This document shows positions 33,203 through 45,150 of a stretch of DNA of 64,000 bases, in pieces (the first letter of the stretch is position 1; every line of letters begins with the position of its first letter). The stretch covers positions 1,429,820 through 1,493,819 of the forward strand of contig JACDOX010000021.1 of the NCBI GenBank assembly GCA_014549065.1, given 5' to 3'. Origin of the DNA: Cardinalis cardinalis. Taxonomy: Eukaryota; Chordata; Aves; Passeriformes; Cardinalidae. A model generated the notes under the pieces. The model made no database searches and was not told the origin of the DNA. It saw nothing but the letters and a program-made list of their open reading frames with translations. The position numbers and the translations under genes are program-made.

Positions 33203-35172
33203 GCTTTAGTGGAGTGATGCCTCTCTCTGGCTCCCAGACAGTTCGGGCACTCCTGCAGCTTACCTGTACTAACAGGAAGGTTTGGGTCCATGGGGTTTGA
33301 CTTTTCCAATGTTGAACTCTCAAAACTCCAGGAAGCAGCAGCCCCGGGGTGAGGTTGGGTGTCGTTGTGGGGCAGCATTCCCAGAGAACTTCACCTGGAT
33401 TTTGTGCCTCCAATTTGCCATGTGGGCACCTGAGTCCCAGAGACAGACAAATTGATACCTATCAATTGTCACATCTCTCTGNTAAACCTGGAATATATTA
33501 AAAATCACCTTATAATCAGGACATCTTGGGAATGTGATAAAGGTGTATTAGTTTGAGTAAGCAGTTTTCATGCCTGGATGTGCATGAAAGAGTTTACAAA
33601 ACTCTTATTTACATTTAGGGAAACAAAATAGAGCAAATGTGAGGATCTTCTGTCTTGGACTGAAATATTTGGAATTCTGAGAGTCTTNACAGAGCAAGGG
33701 CTGGAGAAAAACTGCGAGGCAATTGTGTATCAAGAATGTCAATTGTCACNATTAGTAAATCTGATAAGGAGGAGNAAAGCCTCTGTGCAGCTGTGAAGAG
33801 GGCTGGACATTAAACACATGCCCTGTGTGATGTTCTTGGGCAAGTGTTTCTGTTCTAGAAATCCCAGGAGCAGTCTGGGTTCCTTGCTCCCATTTAACAG
33901 TTGCATAAACTGAAAAAATCCCAAATGTCTGTGCTGTGATGCATCTGCTGAAAGGCCCTGGAGGATGTTAAGTTGGATTAAATTGATTTAGTTTTGCCTA
34001 TTGGCCTTTTCTTGGAGTCAGAGACTGAATTCTAGTAACAATGGAACTGCAGAGCAATAAGCCCCCATTGCAGTGCAACCCCCTTGAAANCCTGTTGGGA
34101 ATGGCTTGTTAAGAAATAAGAATATAAATTTCTGGAGAAGGAATAAAATGCAGCTTACCCACTTGAAAACCCAACTGCTCAAAAAAAAGAGGAAAAAACC
34201 CCACCCCCAAACACCTAGGGGTTTGTTCAGAATTCCTGCAGAATCCTAACCTGATTTGATCAAAGAAATAGCAGTTATTCTTCCTTCTCAATCCCTCCTC
34301 CCCCATAGAATGAAGACAAACAGTGGAGAGGAAAATCCTCATCTTTAATTTGAACTTTATAAAGCCCTGACAGATCCATCTGCTTCATTCTTTGTAGGGG
34401 AAAAAGAAAATAAAAACCCCACATGCTAATGATTCTGACTTCATTAATCATTAAAAAACAAATTATCTGAATTCTACCACATCACAGAATGTAATACACN
34501 AAAGATTTCTTCATGTGGTGTCTTGCTCATAATTAATACTCCTGTCTTTTGTGGAATCGCATNAATCAAGAATATTTCCCTTTGCCAGCTTAGGTCATGT
34601 TTCTTCATTTAGAATTTTATTTTGATTGTTGGATTTTTGGGGGGAATTGGTTTTTGTTTAGTTTTTTTATATTTTTGTGTTTTCAGCATAAACTCTAATT
34701 GTCTTGTAACNCTCAGTTTTTAATGAAACTGTGCAGCAAAATCAGACAAGTGATGCCTGATGAAATATTCCTGTTGTNTTAAGAACCAACCTTTGTTCTT
34801 AAACTTTTTTACAAAACCTCTAGTTTTTAAGTCAAAATTCTTAGATTATTGAACTCTTGTTATGTATAACAAAAAAATTCGATGTGGGAGTGTCTGATCT
34901 GGGGATTTAGAAAGAGACTAACTGAGATAAAACAGATTCTCNTTCTGCCTCACTGTGGAAACAACTTCATAAGAAAGCAAACAATGGCTGCTACTGTTCT
35001 GATTTCAAAGTTTCTAATTTCTCANCTTGAGACTTCAGCCATAAAATAGTTAGTTTTGGGTTTGTTTGTAGTTTTCTGGTTGGGGAAGTGGACTCCACAG
35101 AAAGGAAAACAAGCACACGATCTCCTGTCTCTTACCTGCAAAGTGTATTACAATATATACAAAAGGAAAAAT

Positions 35173-35317
35173 AGTCATAGCATCACAGGGGTGTTAGGGT
35201 TGAAAGGGATCTTAAAACCCATCTGGTTTCAACCTCTCCTGCACTTTTCACTATCCCAGNTNCCTCCAAGACTCATCCAACCTGGTCTTGAACATTTCTA
35301 GGGATGGAGCAGCCACA
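35173..35317 (-). mobile_element. CR1 LINE 3' fragment, antisense
   Basis: Minus-strand CR1 tail. The terminal repeat remnant 'gtcatagcatcacagg' is followed by 'gttgaaagggatcttaaaac', 'ccaagactcatccaacctgg' and 'gggatggagcagccac'. It is truncated after about 145 bases. Confidence 0.88.
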
Positions 35318-38300
35318 AGTCAGCCAAACTTCAGTGTTTATTTTCCAAACACAGGAGGCCACAAGTCTGGCTTTCTTCTTTTAGGAGGAATAATATTTTT
35401 TGAACATGCAGAGGACCAAAGAGCTGTATTTACTGACAAGCTCTTCAAGTTTAGGAAGGATTTGAACTGTGAAAAGTAAACCATCACCACACCTTAGGAG
35501 AGGAAAAAGCACCTCATGACATTTGCACTAGAGCTGATTGAAAATTGCAAGTAATATTCACAAGGTTCATTGTCTGGAAAATTCACTACCACATCCTTCT
35601 CTTGTGCTCTGGACAAAGTTTGTTTTATTCTACAATTTACATCAGAGGCTCCCAGTGAGAGGGCTTCCTACCTCATTCCTCTGATCCTATTACCCATTTC
35701 TGCCNCATGTCTGTGAGCTCATATTTTCCACATCAAACTTAGCAATTTTTTTTGTTTGTTTTAAGGTCCTTTCTGATCTGGCTTCTATTGAGCTTCTTAA
35801 TTTCTTTTAATATGGTNCAAAGTAGTAATTCTAGTCTAATTAATTTTCCTATTTCTTCTTTTTTACTTCTCATGCACAAGCAGTTTGCACACAGGAGCCA
35901 AATGAACAGAGAATATGTACTCTGGACTGTGCACTGAACTCTAAATCATTTCCAGACTAATCCACATAGAGTTCTTACCTGTTCATTTTTTTGTCAACTA
36001 AGTCTTATTTAGTGAACATAATGTTCTAAAGGTTCAATATTTTAAAGGAGTTCAGGAGTTTTATGTTCTTGATCATGTTCCATATCCTGTCCTCTGGATT
36101 GCTCATAAATCTGGGCTGTTTGGTTGCTCTTTTTTCAGTGTTTCACTCCAGTGAAAGTGCAGTCTTTGTGGGACAGAACTGGATAGTTCATCACATCTCC
36201 AGTCCATTTGAATGTAACACTGTCAGTGAACACAGGACTGTTTACTGTCCTCAGCTGAATAAGACATTCATTATGGGGGAAGATGAAAGATTTTCTTGAA
36301 GCAGAAGAAGCTTTTTCTCTTTTTTTTTTAATTGATCACATTAATCATAGACTTGGTTTTGATTTCCCGANGGGCTGAGCCCACCTTGGAAGCAGTAGCA
36401 TCAGCAATTTCCCCCTTACTTCTGNTTTTTGGAGGGAGGAAACAGGAGAGGAGAGGGAAATATCAGCATTAATTCATGTCTGTCTCTAACAGTCCGAGGA
36501 TGGGAAAAAAACAGTAAAGTCTTTTACTACCCTTGATAAAGAGACCAGAGCATTTTCTGAAATGCTATTCCAACTCTTCTGCTGCCCAGCAGAACATGGG
36601 GATAAAAGTNCTCCATCCAAGAAGATTATTTTGAGCTTCCATTCCTTTTTAGGCTCCAGTTCTGAACATTTTTTTCCATTTAATATGCTCATGGGTTGTA
36701 GGGTGGGTAGATATTTCCTGGGATGTTGCACTGTCCTCTTCTTCAGCAGGCAAAGATAAAATTAGCAAACTCCATTTTGAAATTAGTGAAAGTCTTTACC
36801 CATACCTTGTCAAATTATTCAAACCTTTCTCTCCATGCTCAAATCTATTATCTTAAAGATTTCACTTCAGCATAGTTTTTATGCCATTTATTTTGCATGA
36901 GGGCATTTTTCTTACACTCCAATACAGTTATAGAGCCTGCTAGCACAGTTAATAGATGATATAACTTGGTGGTCACAGCTGCTATTTAAACTCTGCTGTA
37001 AGTATTTTTATTTCTAAACCAGTTATTTTTTAATGGTATTAAAACTGTGCTTGAAGAAGCCTGAGTTTCACAGATTTGTATGCCAGGAAANTGGTATTAT
37101 GGTCTTTGACTGTGATGTTTTTCATCTCAGAGGCTGTGGATCCCCACATGGTAAGAGCTAAATCACATCCATGTGAGAGTACCAGGAGGAATTATCATTC
37201 TCACTGCCCAGAGTCTGACCTTTCTTCTGGCACAGCTGTCCATTTTGTCTNTGATGCATTCAGGCAATCTGGTTTCCATGTTCAAGAAATAATTCTTNGT
37301 GTTCTTTTAATATACTTTTTCACATTGTGCTTTCAGTAGTCAAACTCATGGAAATTTCACAATCACTTTGAAGAGTTTAGTTTGCAGACAAATTGCCATT
37401 TGATATCAACTCCAAAATTACCTTCACTGAATTTCCAGCTGTGGTTTCCTTTTTTTGATTGGCTTTTTTTTTTGTTTTATTAATGAAGTCGGTCCCATCT
37501 CTGCCACCTTAAAAATTAAAAATCTTTTCTTTTCTTAATGCTCAGTTTTCAAATGCACAGACATAGTTATCATCTCTGGCCCCACAGCCATCATTCAACC
37601 ACACTGTACATAATTACTTCTTTTAATCTTTGCTAATAATGCATCATTTCATTAAAAGCCAGCAAGACACTTATTAAAAATGTACTCTCATTCATTTCAG
37701 CTGAACTATATCATGTCCTAGAAAAGCAGATGTCAGAGCAGGCTTAAGTGTTGTCCTTGCCAATTTTAAAGTGGGCAGTAGGTCCTGCAGGTCATAGAAG
37801 AGGTTTTGCATAAGGACAGTTCAGCTGGAATCACTGATTAGTTCAGTTAAATTTCCTCCCTGCTTGGTCTGTAGCTTGACAAACAGTCTGGTCAGAGAGA
37901 ATGAGAACAAATAAAGTGCTTTTTCTCGTTTCTTTTGGAGAAAGCAAACACATAACACCAGGTGTGGTGGTATTTATGGTATGAACTATAGGCCTACCTG
38001 GGCTGTTCTTTGCCCCAGTCATTTCCTCACGTCTCTCGGCAGAAACACTCTCTGTGTTTCTGACATTGCATCACTTTTCATGGAAGTTTAATGTCTACAT
38101 GCAAGACTGATGTGCTGTATTTTTCTGCATATACACAGGATGCTCATGTCAGAAAGAAAATAAAAGTTTATTATATTTAGGATCCACTGTGCTTATATGC
38201 AAGATCAAGACTAGGAAGCATCGCAGAGACAGATTAACTGTTACTTTTGTAAGTGGGCAAAAAGATAATTCTCCTTAGTCTCAAAATGCTTGCCTGCATT

Positions 38301-38360
38301 CTTAATTCAGGGTCTTTTTTCTGTTCAAGATCAGGATAGAAACAACCTCTGGGATTCAGT
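35318..38360. other. Unique non-coding DNA
   Basis: AT-rich and repeat-poor with no exon recognised. The frame at 36063-36299 is the longest non-repetitive one and resembles nothing known. A conserved-looking patch lies near 37.6 kb. Confidence 0.5.
37555..37730. promoter_or_regulatory. Possible conserved regulatory element
   Basis: Closely spaced 'cataattac', 'taataatgcatca' and 'tcattaaaag' homeodomain-type sites in N-free, repeat-free DNA. Inference only. Confidence 0.2.
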
Positions 38361-38828
38361 GGAATCATAGAACAATCCATCAGACAGATTGGAAGGGAGC
38401 TTGAAAGATCACCCTTTTGGAACCTACATGGGATTACTGAGCACCCTGCCCAGTCACCTCTGAGAAGTNCCAGTGGTGGGGGCTCTACAACACTCCTGGG
38501 GAGGTTGTTCCAGTGTAAAGAATTTATTTTTCATACCTGGATGAATCCTCTTCTGGTACAACTCATGCCTGTTGTCCCTGGCCTTCTCCATGGGCTCCCT
38601 GAGAGCTTCCACCCTCTTTGTAGTCACCCTATAAGTGCTGGAATTCTGTGGTGAGGGTCCCCCAGAGCCACCTTCTCTCCAGGGAAAAAAAGACCAAACT
38701 TACTCTGTATTTCCAGCCCTTTGACAATTTTTGTGGCCTCTCTCAGACCATCATCAGTCTGTCCACACCTTTCTTGAGTTGTGGGGACCAGAACTAGACG
38801 CTGTACTCCAGGTGTGGGCAGTCACATT
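38361..38828 (-). mobile_element. Older CR1 LINE fragment, antisense
   Basis: A 468-base minus-strand CR1 of an older type. Left edge 'ggaatcatagaacaatcc', then 'ggggaggttgttccagtg', 'tgcctgttgtccctggcc', 'ccttctctccaggg' and 'ggggaccagaactagacgc' with 'gtactccaggtgtgg'. Many indels and substitutions show its age. 5'-truncated. Confidence 0.9.
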
Positions 38829-39874
38829 AAAAACCAGTTTGTGTTTCTTTAGGAAAAGAATATATAAGGTGATATTATTGCAGATCTAGTAAGATGGATT
38901 TGCTCACAGAGCTTTTGAGTTTTAGTGGGGCTTTTTTTATGCCACATCATTAATTCATATCTTTCTTGGCTAGTGTGTTTAAGAGTTTTAAAGCTTCTCT
39001 TCTGTCTTCCCTAAACTTTTAAGGTCCTCAGGGAACTATTTTGTTTCTGTGTTTTTCTAGCCTGTTGCTGAGTGGAATATAAGACTATAGTGTCTCTGTG
39101 GAAATTTTATTCATTATTCATTACCCTTGCCACTACTGATGGTGACAAATGTCATTACTTTAATGGCCATCATTACCCATTGTCATAATTAAGGGACATC
39201 ATTTGATGACACCAAATATAACATTCCTTAATGCATCAAATTAGGAAAAGATGTAATGACTAGGTACACAACTTCACCCATAATTTTTAAAGATGAATTA
39301 ATAAATTAAACACTTTCTCCTCATTAATATGACAACATCATAATTTTAAAAGTTCGCAGGGGCAAAGAGGCAACNGGGTGCCAGATGTTGGTTGTTTCTT
39401 ATTTCCTCCCAGTTTGGTGATGACATGGGAAGCTGGATGGGNGCTTATCCCCACTTTTAGGGGCTTACCAGAATGTTTCATGATTGCCAGTTATGCCTGG
39501 CTTGTGCATGGCTAAACNTCTCTAAAGAGTCCATTAGTCAAGTCATCCTTGAGTCAGTGCAGCTCAATCATTGTTACAGCTGACAAATGTATCCTTAATN
39601 TAAGTGATGAGGATCTGGATCTCTGCAACAGATGGTCATTAGCCATGGACTACTGTGGATGGTTTAGCAGATATTTCAGAAGGCTGAAGAAGTCTCTGGA
39701 CCNCTTGTTGACAGAAACCATGCTGTATGAAGTAGCAGTGCTCCATAATAGAAATGGAAATAATTCTACATAACACAGAAAGCTAATGAAGGTCTGCTCC
39801 TGGNGTCAAATTCTTCCATTTAGACAGATGGGGTCCACAAGTGAGAAAGATTCTCCACCTTTGTTGGGCAGGTT
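38829..39874. other. Unique non-coding DNA
   Basis: AT-rich sequence with no feature recognised. The right edge supplies the CAGGTT target site of the next LTR. Confidence 0.5.
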
Positions 39875-40273
39875 TGTGGTGGTGCTCACAGGGGTCCCAG
39901 GACGAGNGAAGAGATGAGAATCTTGACTCCATNTTTCAGAAGGCTGGTTTATTATTTTATGATATATATTATATTAAAANAAAATTATATNTTAAAACTA
40001 CACTAAAGAATAGAAGAAAGGATTTCNTCAGAATGCTAGCAAGGNATAGAAAGGAATGATAATAGAATCCTGTGAATGACCAGACAGTCCAAGACAGCCA
40101 GACTGTGATTGGCCATTAATTAAAAACAACCACATGAGACCAATCACAGATGCACCTGTTGCATTAAACAGCAGCAGATAATTATTGTTCACATTTCATT
40201 TCTGACGCCTCTCAGCTTTTTGGGGGAAAAAATCCTAGCAAAAGGATTTTTTTCATAAAATATCATGGTGACA
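39875..40273 (-). mobile_element. Solo ERV LTR, antisense, perfect 6-bp target duplication
   Basis: A 399-bp LTR, minus strand from TGTCACCATG to ...CACCACCACA. It is flanked by CAGGTT at 39869-39874 and 40274-40279. AATAAA is at 39948-39953 and a 'gattggccatt' CCAAT-type box lies near 40110. It is closest to the copy at 4981, sharing 'gaccaatcacag' and 'cagcagcagataa'. The interior is lost. Confidence 0.95.
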
Positions 40274-40349
40274 CAGGTTTATTGGATGGACACTTATCTG
40301 GTTTGTGAGCTGAGGTCTTGATGTTCTTTGAGATCCTGTAAGCCATCAG

Positions 40350-40485
40350 TGATTAGATACAAGAAGGAATTTTTCTACAATGAGGGTGGCAAAATAGATT
40401 GTCCAGGGAGGTGGTAGGTGGCCCATCCCTGGAAACATCNAAGGTCAGGTTGGATGGGGCTNTGAGCAAATCAGTCTAGCTGAGG
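40350..40485 (+). mobile_element. CR1 LINE 3' region, host copy left part
   Basis: Sense CR1: 'aaggaatttttctacaatgagg', 'gaggtggtaggtggcccatcc', 'aggtcaggttggatgggg' and 'tctagctgagg'. It breaks off where an antisense CR1 starts. The missing end reappears at about 40753. Confidence 0.85.
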
Positions 40486-40752
40486 ATCATGGAATCATGG
40501 AATGGTTTGTGTTGGAAGGGNCATCAAANACCATCTTGATCCATCNCCTGCCATGGGCAGGGACACCTTCCACTATCCCAGGTTGCTCCAAGTCCCATCC
40601 AGCCTGGCCTTGGACTCTGTCAGACATGGGGCAGCCACAGCTTCTGTGGGCAATCCATGCCAGGGCCTCACCACCCCCACGGGGAAGAATTTTTTCCTAA
40701 TATCCAATTTAAACCTGTTGTCCTCCAGTTTGAAGCTGTTCCCAAGGTCCCT
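40486..40752 (-). mobile_element. CR1 LINE inserted antisense into another CR1
   Basis: The minus-strand CR1 tail starts at 'gatcatggaatcatgg' (40485-40500) and continues through 'ctgccatgggcagggac', 'ccatccagcctggcc' and 'cctaatatccaatttaaacc'. It is truncated at about 40752. Both sides are sense CR1 that joins up if this piece is removed. Confidence 0.88.
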
Positions 40753-40828
40753 TGGGGGTGTCCTTGCAGGNCGTTGGAGTAGCTGACAGGTCCCTTCCAA
40801 CCCAAACCCTCCTGTGGTTCTGTGATCT
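40753..40828 (+). mobile_element. CR1 LINE terminal part, host copy right part
   Basis: 'ggtgtccttgcagg', 'cgttggagtagctgac', 'ggtcccttccaacccaaacc' and terminal 'tgtggttctgtga'. This is the continuation of the CR1 that stops at 40485. Confidence 0.85.
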
Positions 40829-43079
40829 GGACTGACACAGCAAAGAGGATGCTCTGATCATGGGAGTCTGGATTTCTGCTTGATGGTAGGATCAGGAAGA
40901 ACACACCATATGGTAAGTGGGCACAGGGGAAGAGAAATTTAGAGACAGAACAGGAAACGAAAATANAAGATTGAAAGACGGGAAATGAGAAGAACCATAG
41001 AGCGTGGGTCAACATGTGAGGAGAAACATTTGGCAGCCATGTGGAAGGAGGTTTAGCCATGGATTGTATTNGCTTTGTGACAGATTGAGGACCTCTAGAG
41101 TCACTTGTACAGTCTACAATTTGTCTAAGCAATGGAGGGCAGGTCAGCTCATCTCNCTGCAAAAAGAGAAGACCTTCCTACTCAGAGGGTGTGAGGTTCC
41201 CCTGGCAGTGAGGATGACTGATAACACACAGATCTTGTTATCACTGACTGAGAAAGAGCAGGAGAATGGATTATAAGCAGCAATTAAGAAGAGGATNTAG
41301 CTCAGCACAGCTCTTGAGAGAGGAACCCCTTCCCTCAGAATGAGCATAATGTTAAAACATTGATGTTNTCTCCAACTCGTGTAGCTGTGTGTGTATTAAC
41401 AAGATGGAAGATTTCTGTCTGAATATTAACATTTTTTTTTAAACTGGGTTTTTTAGCTTGTGAAGCCAATGAAATCAGTGCAGTGACACAGCTGCAAACT
41501 GACTACCTCTCAGTCATATTTATTGATACAAGAGCAAAAATGTCTGTAAGTGTGCAGTTCTGATTTAACACTGAGCCTTACTGCAGGTAGTAAGGACAGC
41601 TCTAGAGTTTAAAATATTAAAAATCATGCTCTTCAGGACTGAAAAATTCTGAAAAGTTTGGGGTTTTTTTTTCAGGACATGCGATTTTTAAAATATTTAT
41701 TAGGACTTGTCAGTAGATCAGTGAACAGTTAGACCTGCTGATTTGGATTCATAAACTGTAAAAAGTGTTGCACTTTCTACAGATTTTTTTTTCTCTTTGA
41801 GTAACAGGAAGAACTCTTTGAGAACACTTTCAGCCTCAAGGACAGAATACATAATTTTGTTCATGAGACAAATCTATCACAATAGGGGAAGAATTCCCTT
41901 GTAAGTATTAAATGTGAGATATAGGGAAAGATTTTTTTTTAAAAAAAAGGAAAGATTAAAGCACATTCTACCTCCCCATCTCACTCTTTAGATCTCAGCT
42001 TTCATCATATCTTAAATCAGAAGAGTGTGTAGTGAGTAATCTGTGTCCAGCAATTTTACACATCTCACTGATTCCCAATCCATGCTAAGACATGACCAAC
42101 TCTGCATTTCTGCTGTCCCATAAAAACATAAGAATATCATATGGAAAAGGAAACAAGTGAAGAAAAAAGGCAAAACAATAACCTCAAAAAGTATTTCCTT
42201 CTCAAGAATCCCTCATTTTCACCTTCTTGGTTTTGGAGTTGAGAACTGGATTAAAGCCCAGCTGTGTACTTTGGAATGAGCCTGAGAGGATGCTGAGNTC
42301 TGCACTGTTCACACCTAAAGTAGCACAGGAAACCAAGAAGCTCTAGATCAAAACCCCCCATTTTTCTTCACTGTCATTCAATTCGTGAATATTTAATCTT
42401 TGTTGAATGAATTCATCTGTCCAAATAACAGCTTAAGGAATAGAAAGCCACCAAACCGCCAAAAAAACCCCAAAATTAATTTAAAAAACCCAAAAAATAA
42501 AGCCACCACTTCCAATCAGTGAAAAATTCTCTTTGTGGGCTATGTAGAGTGCCTTCTTGAAAGTTTTTTTGCATTTTAACTATGGTGGAGGGCGAGTCTT
42601 GTTTTTAATGCTAGATATTCAGTCAGAGACATCGATATCTGGGCTGTGCACCTGGCAGAATGCAGGAAGAGGATGTCCCTTTCCTAAAGAATTAATGTCC
42701 CTTAAATAAAACAGGGGGATAACAGTGAACAAATTAGGTCCAATATTTCTTCATGTTTCCATCAGTTTGCAGTCAGCATTCACAAAGCCACATTTAACTT
42801 AGTGTTGCCTGAAATGTGGCATATTCCATCTCTCTCAGTGGAATTCTTCCTTTTTAGGTTCCACTTCTCAGCACCAAATTAATGCAGGGTTGTTGGCCAA
42901 ACACCCTGCCACTACACTGAGGCAATACAAGGGAGATAAATCAGTGGAAATCTGGTGAAGTTATCCCAGTTTTATTCCATGTCAATGAATTTATTAATTT
43001 AATATTTTTCTGTGAATATCTTTGCCAAAATATCACTGTGTGACACTGAAAATTCACTAAACCTAAGCAAATGGTCACA
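40829..43079. other. Unique non-coding DNA
   Basis: AT-rich sequence. No exon, RNA gene or clear dispersed repeat seen. Short A/C-rich runs lie near 42.46 kb. Confidence 0.5.
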
Positions 43080-43320
43080 CCTTGCACCCGACAAGGTTAA
43101 GATTAGAAATTGGGAAAATATTTTTTCAAATAAAGNGTTGTGAAGCTTGGGTACAGACTGACGAGGGCAGTGGTGGTGTCACAATTCCTGGAAATGTTCA
43201 AAACCACATGCATATGGCACTCAAGGACATGGTTTAGTGGGGAACATGGTGGTGGTGCTGGGTTGAAGGTTGGATTTGATGATCTTACAGGTCTTTTCCA
43301 AATTTAACAATTCTATGACA
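43080..43320 (+). mobile_element. Single CR1 fragment of the array type
   Basis: One diverged copy of the CR1 3' end that is tandemly repeated at 55.19 kb. 'ttgcacccgacaaggtt' matches the array start, followed by 'attgggaaaata', 'gggcagtggtggtgtc', 'tggtttagtgggg' and 'ttggatttgatgatctta', with terminal 'aacaattctatgaca'. It gives the unduplicated arrangement for comparison. Confidence 0.85.
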
Positions 43321-44300
43321 TAATGATCATAACCTCTGCACTGAAAAAAAGAGTGGGAATTGATTAGATATGGAAACTCAGATCAGTATGTCTTGAGACA
43401 TAAACAGTTCTGGAAACTTGCTTTTCAGGAAGATTCTCAGGATTATCTGAATTTACCTTCAACAAACTCTCTGACTGTTTCTGTGAACCTGTATTGAAAA
43501 GTCCTGTTTAAGACAAGCTATTTGGTGAGATGAGTCTCTACCTGCTCAGTTCTGAGAACTGTAACACTTCACTGACTGCTTAGAAAGGATGGCAAGAAAG
43601 AAAATNAATTAATGCAAAACATCTATTTTTGCAATTTAATAGAATTTAATATAAATGTGTCTCTCAAAGCTGCCAGGGTGTCTCTGAGTACTTGTTATAG
43701 GCAGTTTAAGACATTTTTATTCAGGACCGAAGGGAAGGTGTTAGATGTGTGAAATTCTTTCCCTAGCTCTAGTGCTGTGCTGAGCTGATTTTTAATTTCA
43801 GTGTATCAGTCTGTAAAGTGGCAAGTCATGATAATTTACTTCTCAGGACTTCTGCAAGATTTCATAAATATTCTTAAGGGTTTTGAGATGCTTGGATGAA
43901 GTGTATGATAAAGTGAAAATGAAAAGATATACAGAGTTCAAGTGTGCTTCTCTGTTGATGTTTGATGATGTGACTGCAGTGTTTGGCCTAGGTTCTCCAA
44001 TATTCTGCCTGGTTTGTCTTTTGGAAGCCACAGCAACTCTAATGCCCACTTCAGTTTAGTGTCCAGTGTCTGTGTGCTTCCCTTTCCAAGATAATGCAGA
44101 GTGTGTACAGAAATAACATTTTCTTGCTCATGAGCAGAATCCTTGTATGACTGAGAAAACAGAAAGTTATGGGAACAGTTGGGAATTACATGCTGGTCAT
44201 GAGTAAAGTGCAAAAATCTCTGACCTCCTGCATTACAAATAGCCTTGGGAATATTCATGATTTTGCCTTTCAATTCCTCTTACATTAAATGGAGATCAGG

Positions 44301-44346
44301 TTTTTTGAGTGTTTTTGTTTGTTTGTGTTGGTTTGTGGGGTTTTTA
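44301..44346. repeat. T/G-rich low-complexity tract
   Basis: GTTT units with a single GGGG block, similar in texture to the tracts at 2.1 and 6.1 kb but shorter. Confidence 0.8.
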
Positions 44347-44939
44347 TATTTAGATGTCCTAGCTTTATATTCTTCCTAAATTATGTTTTCCATGGTAAAG
44401 CAANGTCCTCTTGCATACTTCAGGATGCTGCCTCAAGATGGAAAAATTCTTGTTTTTCCAGGCTCCATCATAACAATGGAGCATAAGGAACCTACCTGAG
44501 AAAGTAGTGCCAATATTTGTGGCTTGTACCTGCAGACTTGTGGGCATTCTGCTTTGAACATTTTTTTAACCTCTTTTCCCTGCTTGAACAATTTAACTTG
44601 ATGCCAGCTTTGCAATATAATTCATCTTATAGCTCCAGATAGATTTATTCTCGAGTGCTCGGAGTGTGATCTTTAAGCACTCTGAATAACAGACCTGAGA
44701 AATGCAGTTAGAGTGCTTCTGTCAGTAAAAGTGAAATTGTGAATAATAGGTTGCTCTTGGCACATAAAAAGTAAGACCCANGTCCAGTGATATTTCTGTT
44801 TGAAGTATTACTGTGAGCTGATGATTGGAATGCTGGTGGAAGGAGGTGCTTCACATTTGTAACCTAATATTCTCTTTCTAAGGGCTTAATATTTTAAGAG
44901 TTTTGAGCTGTATTAGATTAAATATTTTTTGGAAGCTGC

Positions 44940-45150
44940 CAGCCTTGTTGTGATTCCATCCTTATAAAGCACTCTGCAACTTCTTTTTTATTTTATGCTG
45001 CTGTTTAGTCATTTTTCAGACAATAACACACTGACATTTTTTACAAGTTGATGGCNTAATTAGAGCAATTAAGTTTAGCATGGCATAAAGCATGTTAAAA
45101 ATTGGCTCAACATTGGACCTCAAAGGTAGTTTTAAAAATTGCTGTATTGC
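44940..45150. promoter_or_regulatory. Possible conserved regulatory element
   Basis: Repeat-free sequence with 'taattagagcaattaag', 'ggcataaagcatg' and 'cctcaaagg' motifs resembling homeodomain, HOX/CDX and nuclear-receptor or TCF sites. Inference only. Confidence 0.2.

Larger units (their letters stand above)
30751..35172. other. Unique non-coding DNA
   Basis: No exon recognised. The segment contains a poly-T run near 31.86 kb, a TAAT-rich stretch near 32.5 kb and the 36-bp duplication at 33.13 kb. Confidence 0.5.
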
